The notes under the pieces were generated by a model, which ran no database searches, was not told the origin of the DNA, and saw nothing but the letters and a program-made list of their open reading frames with translations. From Fictibacillus enclensis (GTDB lineage: Bacteria; Bacillota; Bacilli; Bacillales; Fictibacillaceae): DNA of 64,000 nt. Shown piece by piece: positions 41,193 to 49,862 of this stretch. A program made the position numbers and the translations under genes. Numbering within the stretch: position 1 is the first letter of the stretch; the number at the start of each line of letters is the position of its first letter. Where the stretch lies: NCBI RefSeq assembly GCF_001457035.1, contig NZ_KQ758617.1:1550001-1614000 (forward strand). The letters run 5' to 3'.

Positions 41193-41966
41193 TTAAACGC
41201 CTCTTCCGCCATCAACATTCAACACTTCACCGGTCACAGCTTTGGCGAGATCAGAAGACAGGTATAATGCCGCCTGTGCGATGTCGTGCGGCTGGATCAG
41301 CCTGCCCAGGGGAACACTGTCCAAAAAGATTTTTTTCTTGTCTTCTTCTACTTTCTGTGCGTCACCTGGTAAAAACCGGCCAAGCATAGGAGTTTCTGCA
41401 GGTCCTGGATTGATCGCATTCACGCGTATGCCATAAGGAGCCAGTTCCAGGGCAAGTGCTTTGGTCAGCATGAGGGCTGCCCCTTTTGACGCACAATAGG
41501 CATTTAAACCCGGTCTGGCCCGTTCGCCGGCAATAGACGCGATATTAATGATGACCCCACTTTCCTTTTGCTTCATTAACGGAACAAGATGACGCGTGGT
41601 AAGAAAAATTGATTTTGAATTTACGGCCATAATGTTGTCCCATTCTTCCAACTGAAGTTCTTCGATCGGTGTAAAGAATTGAGGAACACCAGCACAGTTG
41701 ATGAGGATATGAGCGTCCCCAAACGCTTCTGTCGTCTGCCGAACCATGTCCTGAACACTGTCATCCTGTGCGACATTCGTCTGTACGACCAGCACACGTT
41801 TCTTTAGTTCCATTTCACTGGCTGTCCTTCTGGCTGCCTCTTCGTTCAAGTCCGCCAGTACAACGTTGGCGCCCTGGCTGCCAAATACTTTGGCGATTTC
41901 CTTTCCCATACCAGACCCAGCTCCTGTAACAACCGCCGTTTTCCCTTCCAACAGATTCACATTCAT
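41193..41966 (-). CDS. Short-chain dehydrogenase/reductase
   Basis: Classical SDR of 257 residues. Seen: TGxxxGxG motif TGAGSGMGKEIAKVFGSQGA, NCAG region ILINCAGVP, catalytic Ser in IINIASIAG and YCASKGAALMLTKALALEL (Tyr-x3-Lys), then INPGPAETPM and a C-terminal NVDGGRGV. The start overlaps the aldehyde dehydrogenase stop (ATGA), so translation is coupled. FabG-like SDRs reduce or oxidise a secondary alcohol; the substrate is inferred to be a hydroxy acid related to tartrate or malate. Confidence 0.83.
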   Translation of the reverse strand: MNVNLLEGKTAVVTGAGSGMGKEIAKVFGSQGANVVLADLNEEAARRTASEMELKKRVLVVQTNVAQDDSVQDMVRQTTEAFGDAHILINCAGVPQFFTPIEELQLEEWDNIMAVNSKSIFLTTRHLVPLMKQKESGVIINIASIAGERARPGLNAYCASKGAALMLTKALALELAPYGIRVNAINPGPAETPMLGRFLPGDAQKVEEDKKKIFLDSVPLGRLIQPHDIAQAALYLSSDLAKAVTGEVLNVDGGRGV

Positions 41967-43408
41967 AGGTTCATCACCACCATTCGTTCGTCTGTTAATT
42001 CCTGAATGGCATAATGCGGCCCTTCTTTGCCTATTCCGCTATTTTTTATTCCTCCATAGGGCATGACATCATTGCGGTAAGTTGAAACATCATTTATAAC
42101 CACGCCACCATATTGAAGAACTTTTGCAGCCCGCATGGCCAGTTGAAGATCTTTCGTAAAAATCCCGGCCTGCAGCCCGTAATCGGATGTATTCGCTGCT
42201 TCAAACGCTTCTTGCACCTCGTCATATGGAACAATACAGACGACTGGTGCAAACACCTCCTGACATATCACTTTCATGTCTGGTTTTGTGTCGACCAGTA
42301 CTGCAGGATAAAAGAGTGCTCCTTCCCTTTTAATTTCAACGAGAGAGCGTGCTCCCTGGCTGACAGCTTCCCTAACCCATTCTTCTGTACGGATGGCTTC
42401 CTTCTCACTGATCATCGGTCCAACATCAGTTTGCTCCTTCTCAGGATCTCCTATGTTCAACTGTTTAACATGTTCCACATATTTTTGTGTAAATTCTTCG
42501 AACACCTCTTTTTGGACATAAAGGCGCTGTACAGCAATACAAGCTTGTCCAGCGTTATGGAAGCTTCGGTTAGCTGTAAGCTGGGCAGCGAGATCCAAAT
42601 CTGCATCTTTATGGACAATGTTTGGTGAGTTGTTTCCGAGCTCGAGCGCCACAGGGCGCAGTCCGCTTTTTTCCTTGATATGTTTTCCAACTTCCCCAGA
42701 ACCAGTAAACGTGTACATGGCGATCCGTTCCTCCGCAAGCAGCCACTTTCCTACTTCACTTCCTGCACCAGTAATAATATTGACAAAACCTTTTGGAAGT
42801 CCGGCCTCTTCCAGCAAATCAACGAGCATGAAAGTCGCAAGCGGGGTAGATGTTGCGGGCTTGATAACAATCGTATTGCCTGCAGCTATCGCGGGGGCCA
42901 CTTTATGTACGCCAAGCAAGAGTGGATAGTTAAATGGTGTGATGACGCCAATTACTCCTTTTGGAACCCGAATCGTAAAGCCAATACGGTTTTCCGAACC
43001 TTCTGTTGCCTGAAGAGGAACCATCTCACCGGCAATCCGCTTCGCCTCTTCTGCAGAAAGTCGAAGTGTATTGATGGTGCGATCCAATTCCCCTTTGGCA
43101 TCCTTTCTTGTTTTTCCTACTTCCTGAACCAATGAACGTTCGAATTCATCTCTGCGCTTTTCCATGAGTTCAGCACATTTTAAAAGAATGGCATACCTCT
43201 GTACCGGAGTAAGGGAATCTTTGTTAAAATTCCTCTGGGCAGCATCTACCGCCTGGATGACATGCTGGCGGCCAGCTTTTGAAATGGACGCAATGACTTC
43301 ACCAGTATATTTGTGATAAACCGGAATGCTCTCTTCGGTTTTGATGTATTGTCCATCAATATACAACGGCAATTCTTTTTTTTGTTCGACTAATGATATG
43401 CTTCGCAC
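41963..43408 (-). CDS. NAD-dependent aldehyde dehydrogenase (paralogue of the one at 5.9-7.3 kb)
   Basis: 481-residue aldehyde dehydrogenase. Seen: ITPFNYPLLLGVHKVAPAIA, FTGSGEVGKHIK, ALELGNNSPN (general base) and HNAGQACIAVQRLYVQ (nucleophile cysteine). It is the closest relative in this window of the enzyme at 5872-7314, with matching substrate-channel and C-terminal sequence, so the two operons probably handle chemically similar aldehydes. GTG start, 8 nt after AAAGGAGG; an ATG 4 nt upstream is out of frame. Second gene of the sigma-54 operon. Confidence 0.83.
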   Translation of the reverse strand: MRSISLVEQKKELPLYIDGQYIKTEESIPVYHKYTGEVIASISKAGRQHVIQAVDAAQRNFNKDSLTPVQRYAILLKCAELMEKRRDEFERSLVQEVGKTRKDAKGELDRTINTLRLSAEEAKRIAGEMVPLQATEGSENRIGFTIRVPKGVIGVITPFNYPLLLGVHKVAPAIAAGNTIVIKPATSTPLATFMLVDLLEEAGLPKGFVNIITGAGSEVGKWLLAEERIAMYTFTGSGEVGKHIKEKSGLRPVALELGNNSPNIVHKDADLDLAAQLTANRSFHNAGQACIAVQRLYVQKEVFEEFTQKYVEHVKQLNIGDPEKEQTDVGPMISEKEAIRTEEWVREAVSQGARSLVEIKREGALFYPAVLVDTKPDMKVICQEVFAPVVCIVPYDEVQEAFEAANTSDYGLQAGIFTKDLQLAMRAAKVLQYGGVVINDVSTYRNDVMPYGGIKNSGIGKEGPHYAIQELTDERMVVMNL

Positions 43409-43422
43409 TCATTTAACCTCCT

Positions 43423-44508
43423 TTAGTTATGCTGCACGCTTACTTCTTGCATCTTTTTATGAATTGCATCACCAAGCTCAAAGGTTTTATTTTTTCCTCC
43501 TAAATCGGGTGTCCTGATGGTACCTTCAATTAAGACCTCCTCAATGGACGAAACAACCAAATGGTTCATCTCTTCAAAACCCAAGTGCTCCATCATCAGG
43601 CCAATGCTCCAAATTTGGGCGATTGGATTGGCGATTCCTTTACCAGCGATATCAGGTGCCGATCCGTGTATCGGCTCGAACATGGACGGGAAGGCTTTTT
43701 CCGGATTGATATTGCCAGAAGGAGCCATGCCCAGGCCTCCGACAATAGCCGCTCCCAAATCCGTGAGAATATCTCCAAATAAGTTACTTCCAACCACCAC
43801 ATCCAGCTGCTCTGGTCTGGTAATGAAATAAGCTGCAAGGGCATCAATATGATAAATATCGGTTTGAACCGATGGATGCTGCCTGCTGACCTCCTTCACA
43901 ATTTCATCCCAAAATGGCATGGAATGATTAATTCCGTTCGACTTCGTGGCTGCTGTCAGCCGCTTGGCTTTCCTTTTTTCAGCCAACTGAAAGGCATAGT
44001 TGATAACCCGCTCTGTTCCGTAACGAGTAAATACATTGTTTTGCACCGCCATTTCATAAGGGGTATTTTCGTGCAGCCGGCCACCCATGTTTGAATATTC
44101 ACCTTCTGTGTTTTCCCTTACAACAATAAAATCTAAATCACTGTGGTTCTTGTAACGTAAAGGACTTTCCAATCCCTTCAAAAGCTTGATGGGCCGCAAA
44201 TTAATATACTGCTGAAAGGTTCGGCGAATCGGCAGAATCAATTCCCATACCGACACATGGTCTGGCACTTCCGGCGTTCCAATGGCTCCTAAAAGAATAA
44301 CGTCATAATCCCTTAACGTATCCAGTCCATTTTCCGGCATCATTCTATGGTGCTTAAGATAGTAATGGCAGTTCCAATCGAACACATCAATAGAGAATCG
44401 GATTCCACCATGCAATTCCTCGATCTTTCTTAAGGTTTTGAGTCCTTCTTTCATTACTTCAGGACCGATTCCATCACCCGGAATAGCTGCAATAGAAAAA
44501 TGCTGCAA
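43423..44508 (-). CDS. Tartrate dehydrogenase / D-malate dehydrogenase (decarboxylating)
   Basis: 361-residue member of the isocitrate/isopropylmalate dehydrogenase family, TtuC/DmlA branch. Seen: IAAIPGDGIGPEVMKEGLKT, FDWNCHYYLKHHRMMPENGL, SVWELILPIRRTFQQYINLR (substrate-binding arginines), IVVRENTEGEYSNMGGR, DILTDLGAAIVGGLGMAPSG (metal aspartates) and EPIHGSAPDIAGKGIANPIA. It oxidises D-malate or tartrate with NAD and a divalent metal. TTG start with AGAGGTGA 6 nt upstream. First gene of the operon, 40 bp below a sigma-54 promoter, whose activator is encoded directly upstream. Confidence 0.85.
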   Translation of the reverse strand: MQHFSIAAIPGDGIGPEVMKEGLKTLRKIEELHGGIRFSIDVFDWNCHYYLKHHRMMPENGLDTLRDYDVILLGAIGTPEVPDHVSVWELILPIRRTFQQYINLRPIKLLKGLESPLRYKNHSDLDFIVVRENTEGEYSNMGGRLHENTPYEMAVQNNVFTRYGTERVINYAFQLAEKRKAKRLTAATKSNGINHSMPFWDEIVKEVSRQHPSVQTDIYHIDALAAYFITRPEQLDVVVGSNLFGDILTDLGAAIVGGLGMAPSGNINPEKAFPSMFEPIHGSAPDIAGKGIANPIAQIWSIGLMMEHLGFEEMNHLVVSSIEEVLIEGTIRTPDLGGKNKTFELGDAIHKKMQEVSVQHN

Positions 44509-44547
44509 AAAATCACCTCTTTTTAAATTTGATGTCTAATGAAAGTA

Positions 44548-44564
44548 TGCAAGTTCCATGCCAA
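44548..44564 (-). promoter_or_regulatory. Sigma-54 (SigL) -24/-12 promoter
   Basis: Minus strand TTGGCATGGAACTTGCA matches the sigma-54 consensus YTGGCACGRNNNTTGCW at nearly all positions, with the invariant GG and GC correctly spaced. It lies 40 bp upstream of the dehydrogenase operon and just downstream of a sigma-54 activator gene, so both halves of the control circuit are present. Confidence 0.88.
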
Positions 44565-44656
44565 TTCCCCTAATTTTGAATATTCTTACTATTTATCGCG
44601 TATTTTTACTTTGCCTCCAATAGAGCAGCTACTTATTATGTTTTAAATTGGCACAC

Positions 44657-44676
44657 TTGTATCAAAATGAATCAAA
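44657..44676 (-). promoter_or_regulatory. Candidate upstream activator sequence
   Basis: On the minus strand TTTGATTCAT is followed at once by TTTGATACAA, a 10-bp tandem (7 of 10 identical), about 100 bp upstream of the -24 box. The spacing fits an enhancer for the PrpR-like activator. The repeat overlaps the activator's last codons. Confidence 0.35.
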
Positions 44677-46507
44677 TTAGATCATGTTGTTTCATTTTTC
44701 GCCATAACGTGGAACGGCCGATTCCCAAAAACCTTGCCGCTTCGGTCTTATTTTCATATTTGCGAAGTGCATCTTGGATCAACTGTCGTTCATTTTCTTT
44801 CAGATTCTCTCTCTTTTCTTCTCTGCCTTTTTTGTTAGAGGTCAGCTTTGGATAAAAGACTTCTGCCTTTTGTGCATTCAATGATGTCCCTTGGTCAAGA
44901 AGGATTAACCGTTCAATCACATTTCTCAGCTCACGAATGTTTCCTGGCCAGTCATACTGCTTCAAAAGCGGCAAAAAGCCCGGATCAACATCACTCATTT
45001 TCCGGCTATGCTGTTCATTAAACTGTTCCATAAAGTGATTTACAAGAAGAGGAATGTCGTCCTTCCGATCTCGAAGAGGAGGAAGGTCAAGAGAGAGTAC
45101 ATTTAAACGATAAAAGAGATCCGTACGAAACTTTTTGCTGCGAAGAGCCTCTTCCATTTCAGTGTTGGTTGCCGCAATAATTCTTACGTTAACAGGAATG
45201 GCACGCTGTCCTCCAACTCTCCTTATCGTTTTTTCTTGAAGGACGCGGAGAAGATGAGCTTGAATCTGCAACGGCATCTCTCCCACTTCATCCAGGAACA
45301 GTGTCCCCCCATGCGCCAATTCAAACAGCCCTGGCTTTCCTCCTTTTTTCGCGCCTGTAAAACTTCCCTCTTCATACCCAAACAGTTCACTCTCCAGAAG
45401 GTGCTCCGGAAAAGCCGCACAATTGACCGCAACAAAAGGACCTATTGCCCGTCTGCTCTGCAGGTGGATTCCTTGTGCGAATAATTCCTTTCCCGTTCCA
45501 GATTCTCCAGTGATCAGTACGGTTGCATCGGTTTTGCCAAAAATTTCGGCTTGCTCTTTGGCATTCTGAATTGTTTTTGTTTCTCCGATGATGTCACGCA
45601 GTGTGTATTTCGCTTCCAGACCATTTTCATGCAGTCTTTTCCTTAGCTTCATCTCCATTTTTTGAAGGTCGGTGATTTCCTTAATATTTGAAACCGCACC
45701 AACGACCGTATTGTCCAGCAAAACAGGATACCGGTTAATAAGGTACTGCTTATCATGAATGGTGGCGATATCTCCTATTTCCTTTTTTCCTGCCTGTAGT
45801 ACTCTCAACATATCCGAATGGGGAATAAAATCGGTGATATTCCTTCCAATAACATCTGCCTCCAGCCTTAGATATTTTTTTGCGTGGTCGTTGGTCAAGG
45901 TTATTTTTCCATTCATGTCGACAGCTATTACCGCATCGTGTGCAGAATGCACAATGGCTTGTACGTGCAGCTTTTCTTTTACAAATTCCTTTGTTACTTC
46001 CATTAATTGCAATGCTTGTCGGACTGCAGCCATCAATGTGCCTGTTGCAGGATTTACAAAAACCACATTCTCTTTCTTCCAGTGTGGGAACGTTGCTTGC
46101 TTATGCCAAGCGGGAATAAAAAGGGATGCCTGTAATTTTACTGCATTATTCATTTCGTGTTCACTACTGAAAACAGGAAAGAAGGGTTCATCTATGAATT
46201 GTGATTCCATTTCCAGCCATTCCTTTTCTTTTGGAGACACGAAAAGAACGGTAGGTTCTTTATGAGCTTGAGTCCTCATTTCTGCTTCAAGAAAATCCTG
46301 CCTTTGCAATGAAAGGGGAATAATTGGCACATTCAAGGACTGAATTTCGTCGACAAAAGGTAATGGTGCGATTACAACAAAAGGATTCATTGATTGATCA
46401 ATCACAGCTTTTTTGGAATGAAAGCAAGAAGGACTTATCCCTTGCAGATGAAAAAGCCGAATAAGCGACGACTCCAGCATTTCGTTACATTTATATAGGG
46501 CAATCAC
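44672..46507 (-). CDS. Sigma-54-dependent activator, PrpR-like N-terminus with PAS domain
   Basis: 611-residue enhancer-binding protein. N-terminal PrpR-type ligand domain (about 1-190), PAS domain (about 195-300, [20 protein letters not shown]), AAA+ domain (about 320-550) with Walker A GESGTGKE, the sigma-54 contact loop GSFTGA (usual form GAFTGA) and Walker [13 protein letters not shown], then a Fis-type helix-turn-helix ([12 protein letters not shown]). GTG start with AAGGAG upstream. It lies directly above the dehydrogenase operon with the sigma-54 promoter between them, so it is the likely activator. The GSFTGA serine variant is seen in some Bacillus activators. Confidence 0.87.
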   Translation of the reverse strand: MIALYKCNEMLESSLIRLFHLQGISPSCFHSKKAVIDQSMNPFVVIAPLPFVDEIQSLNVPIIPLSLQRQDFLEAEMRTQAHKEPTVLFVSPKEKEWLEMESQFIDEPFFPVFSSEHEMNNAVKLQASLFIPAWHKQATFPHWKKENVVFVNPATGTLMAAVRQALQLMEVTKEFVKEKLHVQAIVHSAHDAVIAVDMNGKITLTNDHAKKYLRLEADVIGRNITDFIPHSDMLRVLQAGKKEIGDIATIHDKQYLINRYPVLLDNTVVGAVSNIKEITDLQKMEMKLRKRLHENGLEAKYTLRDIIGETKTIQNAKEQAEIFGKTDATVLITGESGTGKELFAQGIHLQSRRAIGPFVAVNCAAFPEHLLESELFGYEEGSFTGAKKGGKPGLFELAHGGTLFLDEVGEMPLQIQAHLLRVLQEKTIRRVGGQRAIPVNVRIIAATNTEMEEALRSKKFRTDLFYRLNVLSLDLPPLRDRKDDIPLLVNHFMEQFNEQHSRKMSDVDPGFLPLLKQYDWPGNIRELRNVIERLILLDQGTSLNAQKAEVFYPKLTSNKKGREEKRENLKENERQLIQDALRKYENKTEAARFLGIGRSTLWRKMKQHDLI

Positions 46508-46558
46508 TGGTAAACACTCCTTTCATTATTAGCACTCTATCATTCTTTTATAAAAAAA

Positions 46559-46576
46559 GAGCCCGTTGTTGGGCCC
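46559..46576 (-). terminator. Rho-independent terminator after DoxX-like gene
   Basis: Minus strand GGGCCC-AACAAC-GGGCTC (6-bp stem with one wobble) followed by TTTTTTTATAA, 15 bp after the stop of the DoxX-like gene. Confidence 0.75.
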
Positions 46577-46590
46577 TTATTCATGTATGT

Positions 46591-46992
46591 CTATTTACCT
46601 CTTTTTTTATACAGCGGGATAATGCTTCGAACCTCTTTATTTCTCAGCCATAATCCTCCCCAGGCCAGTATCCCAACATAAACAGGGAAAAGTGTGTAAG
46701 AAAACAATGGATTGTCGAGCCGGAGATGAGTGGCGGCAGCGCCTCCAAAATACCCGGTCAGCAGGATCGCACCCAGTACAGCTGTTTTTGGATAAAGATA
46801 AAGCAGAACCGAAATAAGGCCAAGAAGTCCAATGGCCACGACATGATGCTCTGCAAAACCCAGTTCGGTGCTCCCATCCACAGCTGCTCGTGCTTTAAAC
46901 AGTTTGGAAATGCTGTCAAAAAGTAGGAAAAGAACAACCAGCCCGCTCATGATCCGCCCTGTCCACGTGCTTCCTTTCGAACCAACCGCCAT
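46591..46992 (-). CDS. DoxX-like membrane protein
   Basis: 133-residue protein with four predicted transmembrane helices (GRIMSGLVVLFLLFDSISKL, HHVVAIGLLGLISVLLYLYP, LGAILLTGYFGGAAATHLRL, FPVYVGILAWGGLWLR). Helix 1 and the TGYFGGAAATHLR motif are typical of the DoxX-like (DUF4260/DoxX_2) family. Function unknown. AAAGGGGGAC precedes the ATG. It is a single gene between acoR and the PrpR-like gene, with its own terminator. Confidence 0.78.
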   Translation of the reverse strand: MAVGSKGSTWTGRIMSGLVVLFLLFDSISKLFKARAAVDGSTELGFAEHHVVAIGLLGLISVLLYLYPKTAVLGAILLTGYFGGAAATHLRLDNPLFSYTLFPVYVGILAWGGLWLRNKEVRSIIPLYKKRGK

Positions 46993-47055
46993 ATTATGTC
47001 CCCCTTTAACACCCCTTTTCCCATCACTTTATTCACTCGCAGCCTGTCTAAAAAC

Positions 47056-48903
47056 TTATAGTCCATATTTATGAATTTTTTTGTAGAAGGTACTTCTCGG
47101 GATTTCACAAAGTTTGGCAGCGAGCGTTACGTTTCCTTTTGTCTTCTTCAATGCGTCCATGATAACGTTCCGTTCGACTTGATCGCGGAATGTAAGGGCA
47201 GTACTTTCATTGGAAGGTATACATGTGTTATCTTGAGGATCCAATGGCCGAAGCAATCGTTTCAATTGGCCAGTATTCATCTCAATTTCAGGCAAGACCT
47301 GTAAACGCTCCATCACATTAAACAGCTCTCTGATGTTTCCTGGCCAATCATACGCCATCAGAGTATCCATCATATGATCTGTCAGGTTTAGAACCAATCC
47401 CTGCTTTTCACAATAATAACGTATGAGATGTGGAATATCTTCCTTTCTTTCACGAAGTGCCGGAACAGCCAGCGGATATACGTGCAGACGATAAAACAAA
47501 TCTTTCCGGAACAATCCTTGTTGAACGAGCTGTCCCAAATCCTGATGGGTGGCACAAATCACCCTGAAGTCCGCCGGAATTTCCTTTGTTCCGCCAACAG
47601 GCGTAACTTTTTTCTCCTGCAGCACTCTTAGAAGGGCGACCTGCATAGCCGGAGGGATCTCCCCTATTTCATCCAGAAAAATGGTTCCGCCATCTGCCTG
47701 CCGAAATTTTCCTACCGTCCCTTGCTTTTTGGCACCGGTAAATGCTCCCGGTTCATAACCGAACAGCTCGCTCTCAAGCAGTTCAGCTGAAAGAGCTCCA
47801 CAGTTCACCGCAATAAAAGGGCCATTTTTTCGTAGGCTGTTATCATGAATTGCCCGTGCAACCAGCTCTTTTCCTGTTCCGGTTTCACCTGATATATAGA
47901 CACTCAGCGAGCTCGGCGCGACCCGTCTGATCTCTTCAATCGTTTGCTGAAAAGACGTACTTCTCCCCTTTTCACCAGGAAAAACAAAAGCAAGATCCGC
48001 TGCAGTTTTCGCCCCCTGCCAGGCGGAGGAGTACTGTTCGGGAACAAGGCTCACACAATAACCAAGGATCCTTTTTTCTTCATTATGTATGGCCATTTGC
48101 TTTTCATTTACCAGGCCATAGTGGACAGTTTCCGCAATGTTTAGTCCTGCCAAATTTGCGGATCTTCTGCGGAGCGCTTGTCCCATGGCTAAAATTTTAC
48201 CGTTTGGGCTGCAGACAACGAGATGGGGATTCATTTCTAAGAGATCCATGCACTGCCGGATGAGTTCCATCTCCCTATGACTGGACTGGATTCTCAGTTC
48301 CTGTTCAATCGCCTGGGATACCGAGGCGACAACACCGAGCATATAAGGGTGAGCCGTATTGACAGGACAGGAGACATCCAATACACCGAGAATTCTCCCT
48401 TCTGGGTCATGTACGGGCACGGCTGAACAGCTCCATTGATGGGATGCGATTGAATAGTGTTCTGTACCACTGACCAGCACGGCCTCTTTTGTTTGAAGAG
48501 CTGTGCCGATGGCATTGGTGCCCACTTCTTCTTCCGTCCACTTTACACCTTCAATAAAGTTGATCTTGGATGCTTCGGTTATAATTTTCCGGTTGCCGTT
48601 CAGCGAAAGAACATAGCCTTCTGAATCAATTAAAAGCGCCATCATACCCAGGTCCTGAAACGCCTTTTTCATCCGTTTCATGTGCGGCTCGGCAGCTTCC
48701 AAAAAACTGGAGCTCTGGTTTTTTCTGAGAAGCAGCTCCTTCTCAGATAAAATATGGCGCCCCTTGGTCAGATAAGGATCCACCTCAACATCCTTGCAGC
48801 GTTGCCACGATTCTTGAATGCGCTTATTTAACCGCGCTGGATCAAGCACTCCTTCCTGTACAAATCGCTTCCATGTGCTCAAATAACAGGTAGACGCAAG
48901 CAT
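47056..48903 (-). CDS. acoR: AcoR-type sigma-54 activator of acetoin catabolism
   Basis: 615-residue enhancer-binding protein. N-terminal GAF-like sensor (about 60-210: [20 protein letters not shown], a hallmark of AcoR), central AAA+ domain (Walker [15 protein letters not shown] loop in [14 protein letters not shown], Walker [14 protein letters not shown]) and Fis-type helix-turn-helix at the end ([20 protein letters not shown]). ATG at 48903 follows AGGAGG; the open frame upstream is rejected. It lies just downstream of the aco operon behind a terminator. It activates the sigma-54 promoter of acoA in response to acetoin (established for Bacillus). Its own promoter overlaps a cre box. Confidence 0.9.
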   Translation of the reverse strand: MLASTCYLSTWKRFVQEGVLDPARLNKRIQESWQRCKDVEVDPYLTKGRHILSEKELLLRKNQSSSFLEAAEPHMKRMKKAFQDLGMMALLIDSEGYVLSLNGNRKIITEASKINFIEGVKWTEEEVGTNAIGTALQTKEAVLVSGTEHYSIASHQWSCSAVPVHDPEGRILGVLDVSCPVNTAHPYMLGVVASVSQAIEQELRIQSSHREMELIRQCMDLLEMNPHLVVCSPNGKILAMGQALRRRSANLAGLNIAETVHYGLVNEKQMAIHNEEKRILGYCVSLVPEQYSSAWQGAKTAADLAFVFPGEKGRSTSFQQTIEEIRRVAPSSLSVYISGETGTGKELVARAIHDNSLRKNGPFIAVNCGALSAELLESELFGYEPGAFTGAKKQGTVGKFRQADGGTIFLDEIGEIPPAMQVALLRVLQEKKVTPVGGTKEIPADFRVICATHQDLGQLVQQGLFRKDLFYRLHVYPLAVPALRERKEDIPHLIRYYCEKQGLVLNLTDHMMDTLMAYDWPGNIRELFNVMERLQVLPEIEMNTGQLKRLLRPLDPQDNTCIPSNESTALTFRDQVERNVIMDALKKTKGNVTLAAKLCEIPRSTFYKKIHKYGL

Positions 48904-48981
48904 TTTAACCTCCTCTGTTGCAATAAGAGTCCGGGAATAAAGCTTGTGCATATTTTTGAATTTTCTGTCTGTTTTTCTATT

Positions 48982-49010
48982 ATTATACCGGAGTTTAAAA
49001 GCGCTTACAA
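48982..49010 (-). promoter_or_regulatory. Sigma-A promoter of acoR overlapping a cre site
   Basis: -35 TTGTAA (49010-49005), 17-bp spacer, -10 TATAAT (48987-48982). The cre match TGTAAGCGCTTTTA (49009-48996, 13 of 14 positions of TGWAARCGYTWNCW) covers the -35 and part of the spacer, so CcpA binding would block the promoter. In Bacillus subtilis acoR is a known CcpA target, which fits. Confidence 0.8.
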
Positions 49011-49023
49011 TCCACACAAAAAG

Positions 49024-49045
49024 AAGGCACAGAACTTCGTGCCTT
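49024..49045 (-). terminator. Rho-independent terminator at end of aco operon
   Basis: AAGGCAC/GTGCCTT stem (7 bp or more) with an 8-nt loop, followed on the minus strand by CTTTTTGTG, just after the acetoin reductase gene at 49068. It separates the operon from the acoR promoter. Confidence 0.85.
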
Positions 49046-49067
49046 TTGGGTATGTTTATCATCATTT

Positions 49068-49841
49068 TTAGGAAAATACAACTCCGCCATCAATCATGAT
49101 CGATTGGCCGGTCATGTAGTTGGAATCATTTGAAGCAAGATATGAAACAAATTGCGCCACATCCTCCGGTTCTTCAGGACGGCCAAGGGCAATTCCTTCC
49201 GAAAATTGCTTAAAGGCTTCTCCTCTTTTTAAATCCATATATTCAGCCATTTTTTCATCGATATGTTCCCACATCTGGGTTCCAACAATGCCAGGACAGT
49301 AGGCGTTCACTGTAATTCCGAACGGTGCCAGTTCCTGTGCGGCCGCCTGTGTCAAGCCTCTTACCGCAAATTTGGTGGCCGAATACACGCCGAGAAGGTT
49401 GAATCCTTTATAGCCGGCAATGCTGCAGGCATTGATAATTTTTCCATTTCCCTGTTTTTTCATCTGCTCGGCCGCTGCCTGAATGCCATACAATACACCA
49501 AAGACGTTCACATTAAAAATGCGTTCCAATTCCTCAGTGGTTACCTCAAGGAGAGGCTTTACCTGGGCAATTCCGGCGTTTGATACCATAACATCCACGC
49601 TGCCAAACGCTTCCTGTGTTCTGGAAACAAGGCCGAATACCTCTTCCCTGTTGCTCACATCCGCCTTGACTGCAATGCTTTTTTTGCCAAATTGCTGAAT
49701 TTCCTGAGAGACACTGTCCGCCCTCTCCTGGTTTACATCATTGATGACCACATTAAATCCATCGCTCGCCAGCCTCAAGGCGATCGCCCGTCCGATTCCC
49801 TGTCCGGCACCTGTGACAATGGCAGTTCTTGTTTCTTCCAT
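49068..49841 (-). CDS. budC: Acetoin/diacetyl reductase, 2,3-butanediol dehydrogenase-type SDR
   Basis: 257-residue SDR. Seen: [23 protein letters not shown] in [11 protein letters not shown], catalytic [35 protein letters not shown] (Tyr/Lys) and [15 protein letters not shown]; the YKGFN insert and [11 protein letters not shown]-like tail follow BudC. It interconverts butane-2,3-diol, acetoin and diacetyl with NAD(H). Start at 49841 with AGGAGGAGT. Placed after acoL, it lets the cell feed 2,3-butanediol into the acetoin operon; gene content aco plus budC is more than in B. subtilis. Confidence 0.82.
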   Translation of the reverse strand: MEETRTAIVTGAGQGIGRAIALRLASDGFNVVINDVNQERADSVSQEIQQFGKKSIAVKADVSNREEVFGLVSRTQEAFGSVDVMVSNAGIAQVKPLLEVTTEELERIFNVNVFGVLYGIQAAAEQMKKQGNGKIINACSIAGYKGFNLLGVYSATKFAVRGLTQAAAQELAPFGITVNAYCPGIVGTQMWEHIDEKMAEYMDLKRGEAFKQFSEGIALGRPEEPEDVAQFVSYLASNDSNYMTGQSIMIDGGVVFS

Positions 49842-49862
49842 TTTACTCCTCCTGTCAATTAA

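Noticed and set aside
44641-44660. Plus-strand TTGGCACACTTGTATC as a second sigma-54 promoter
   Set aside because: The -24 half is good but the -12 GC is absent at the required spacing and no plus-strand gene follows.
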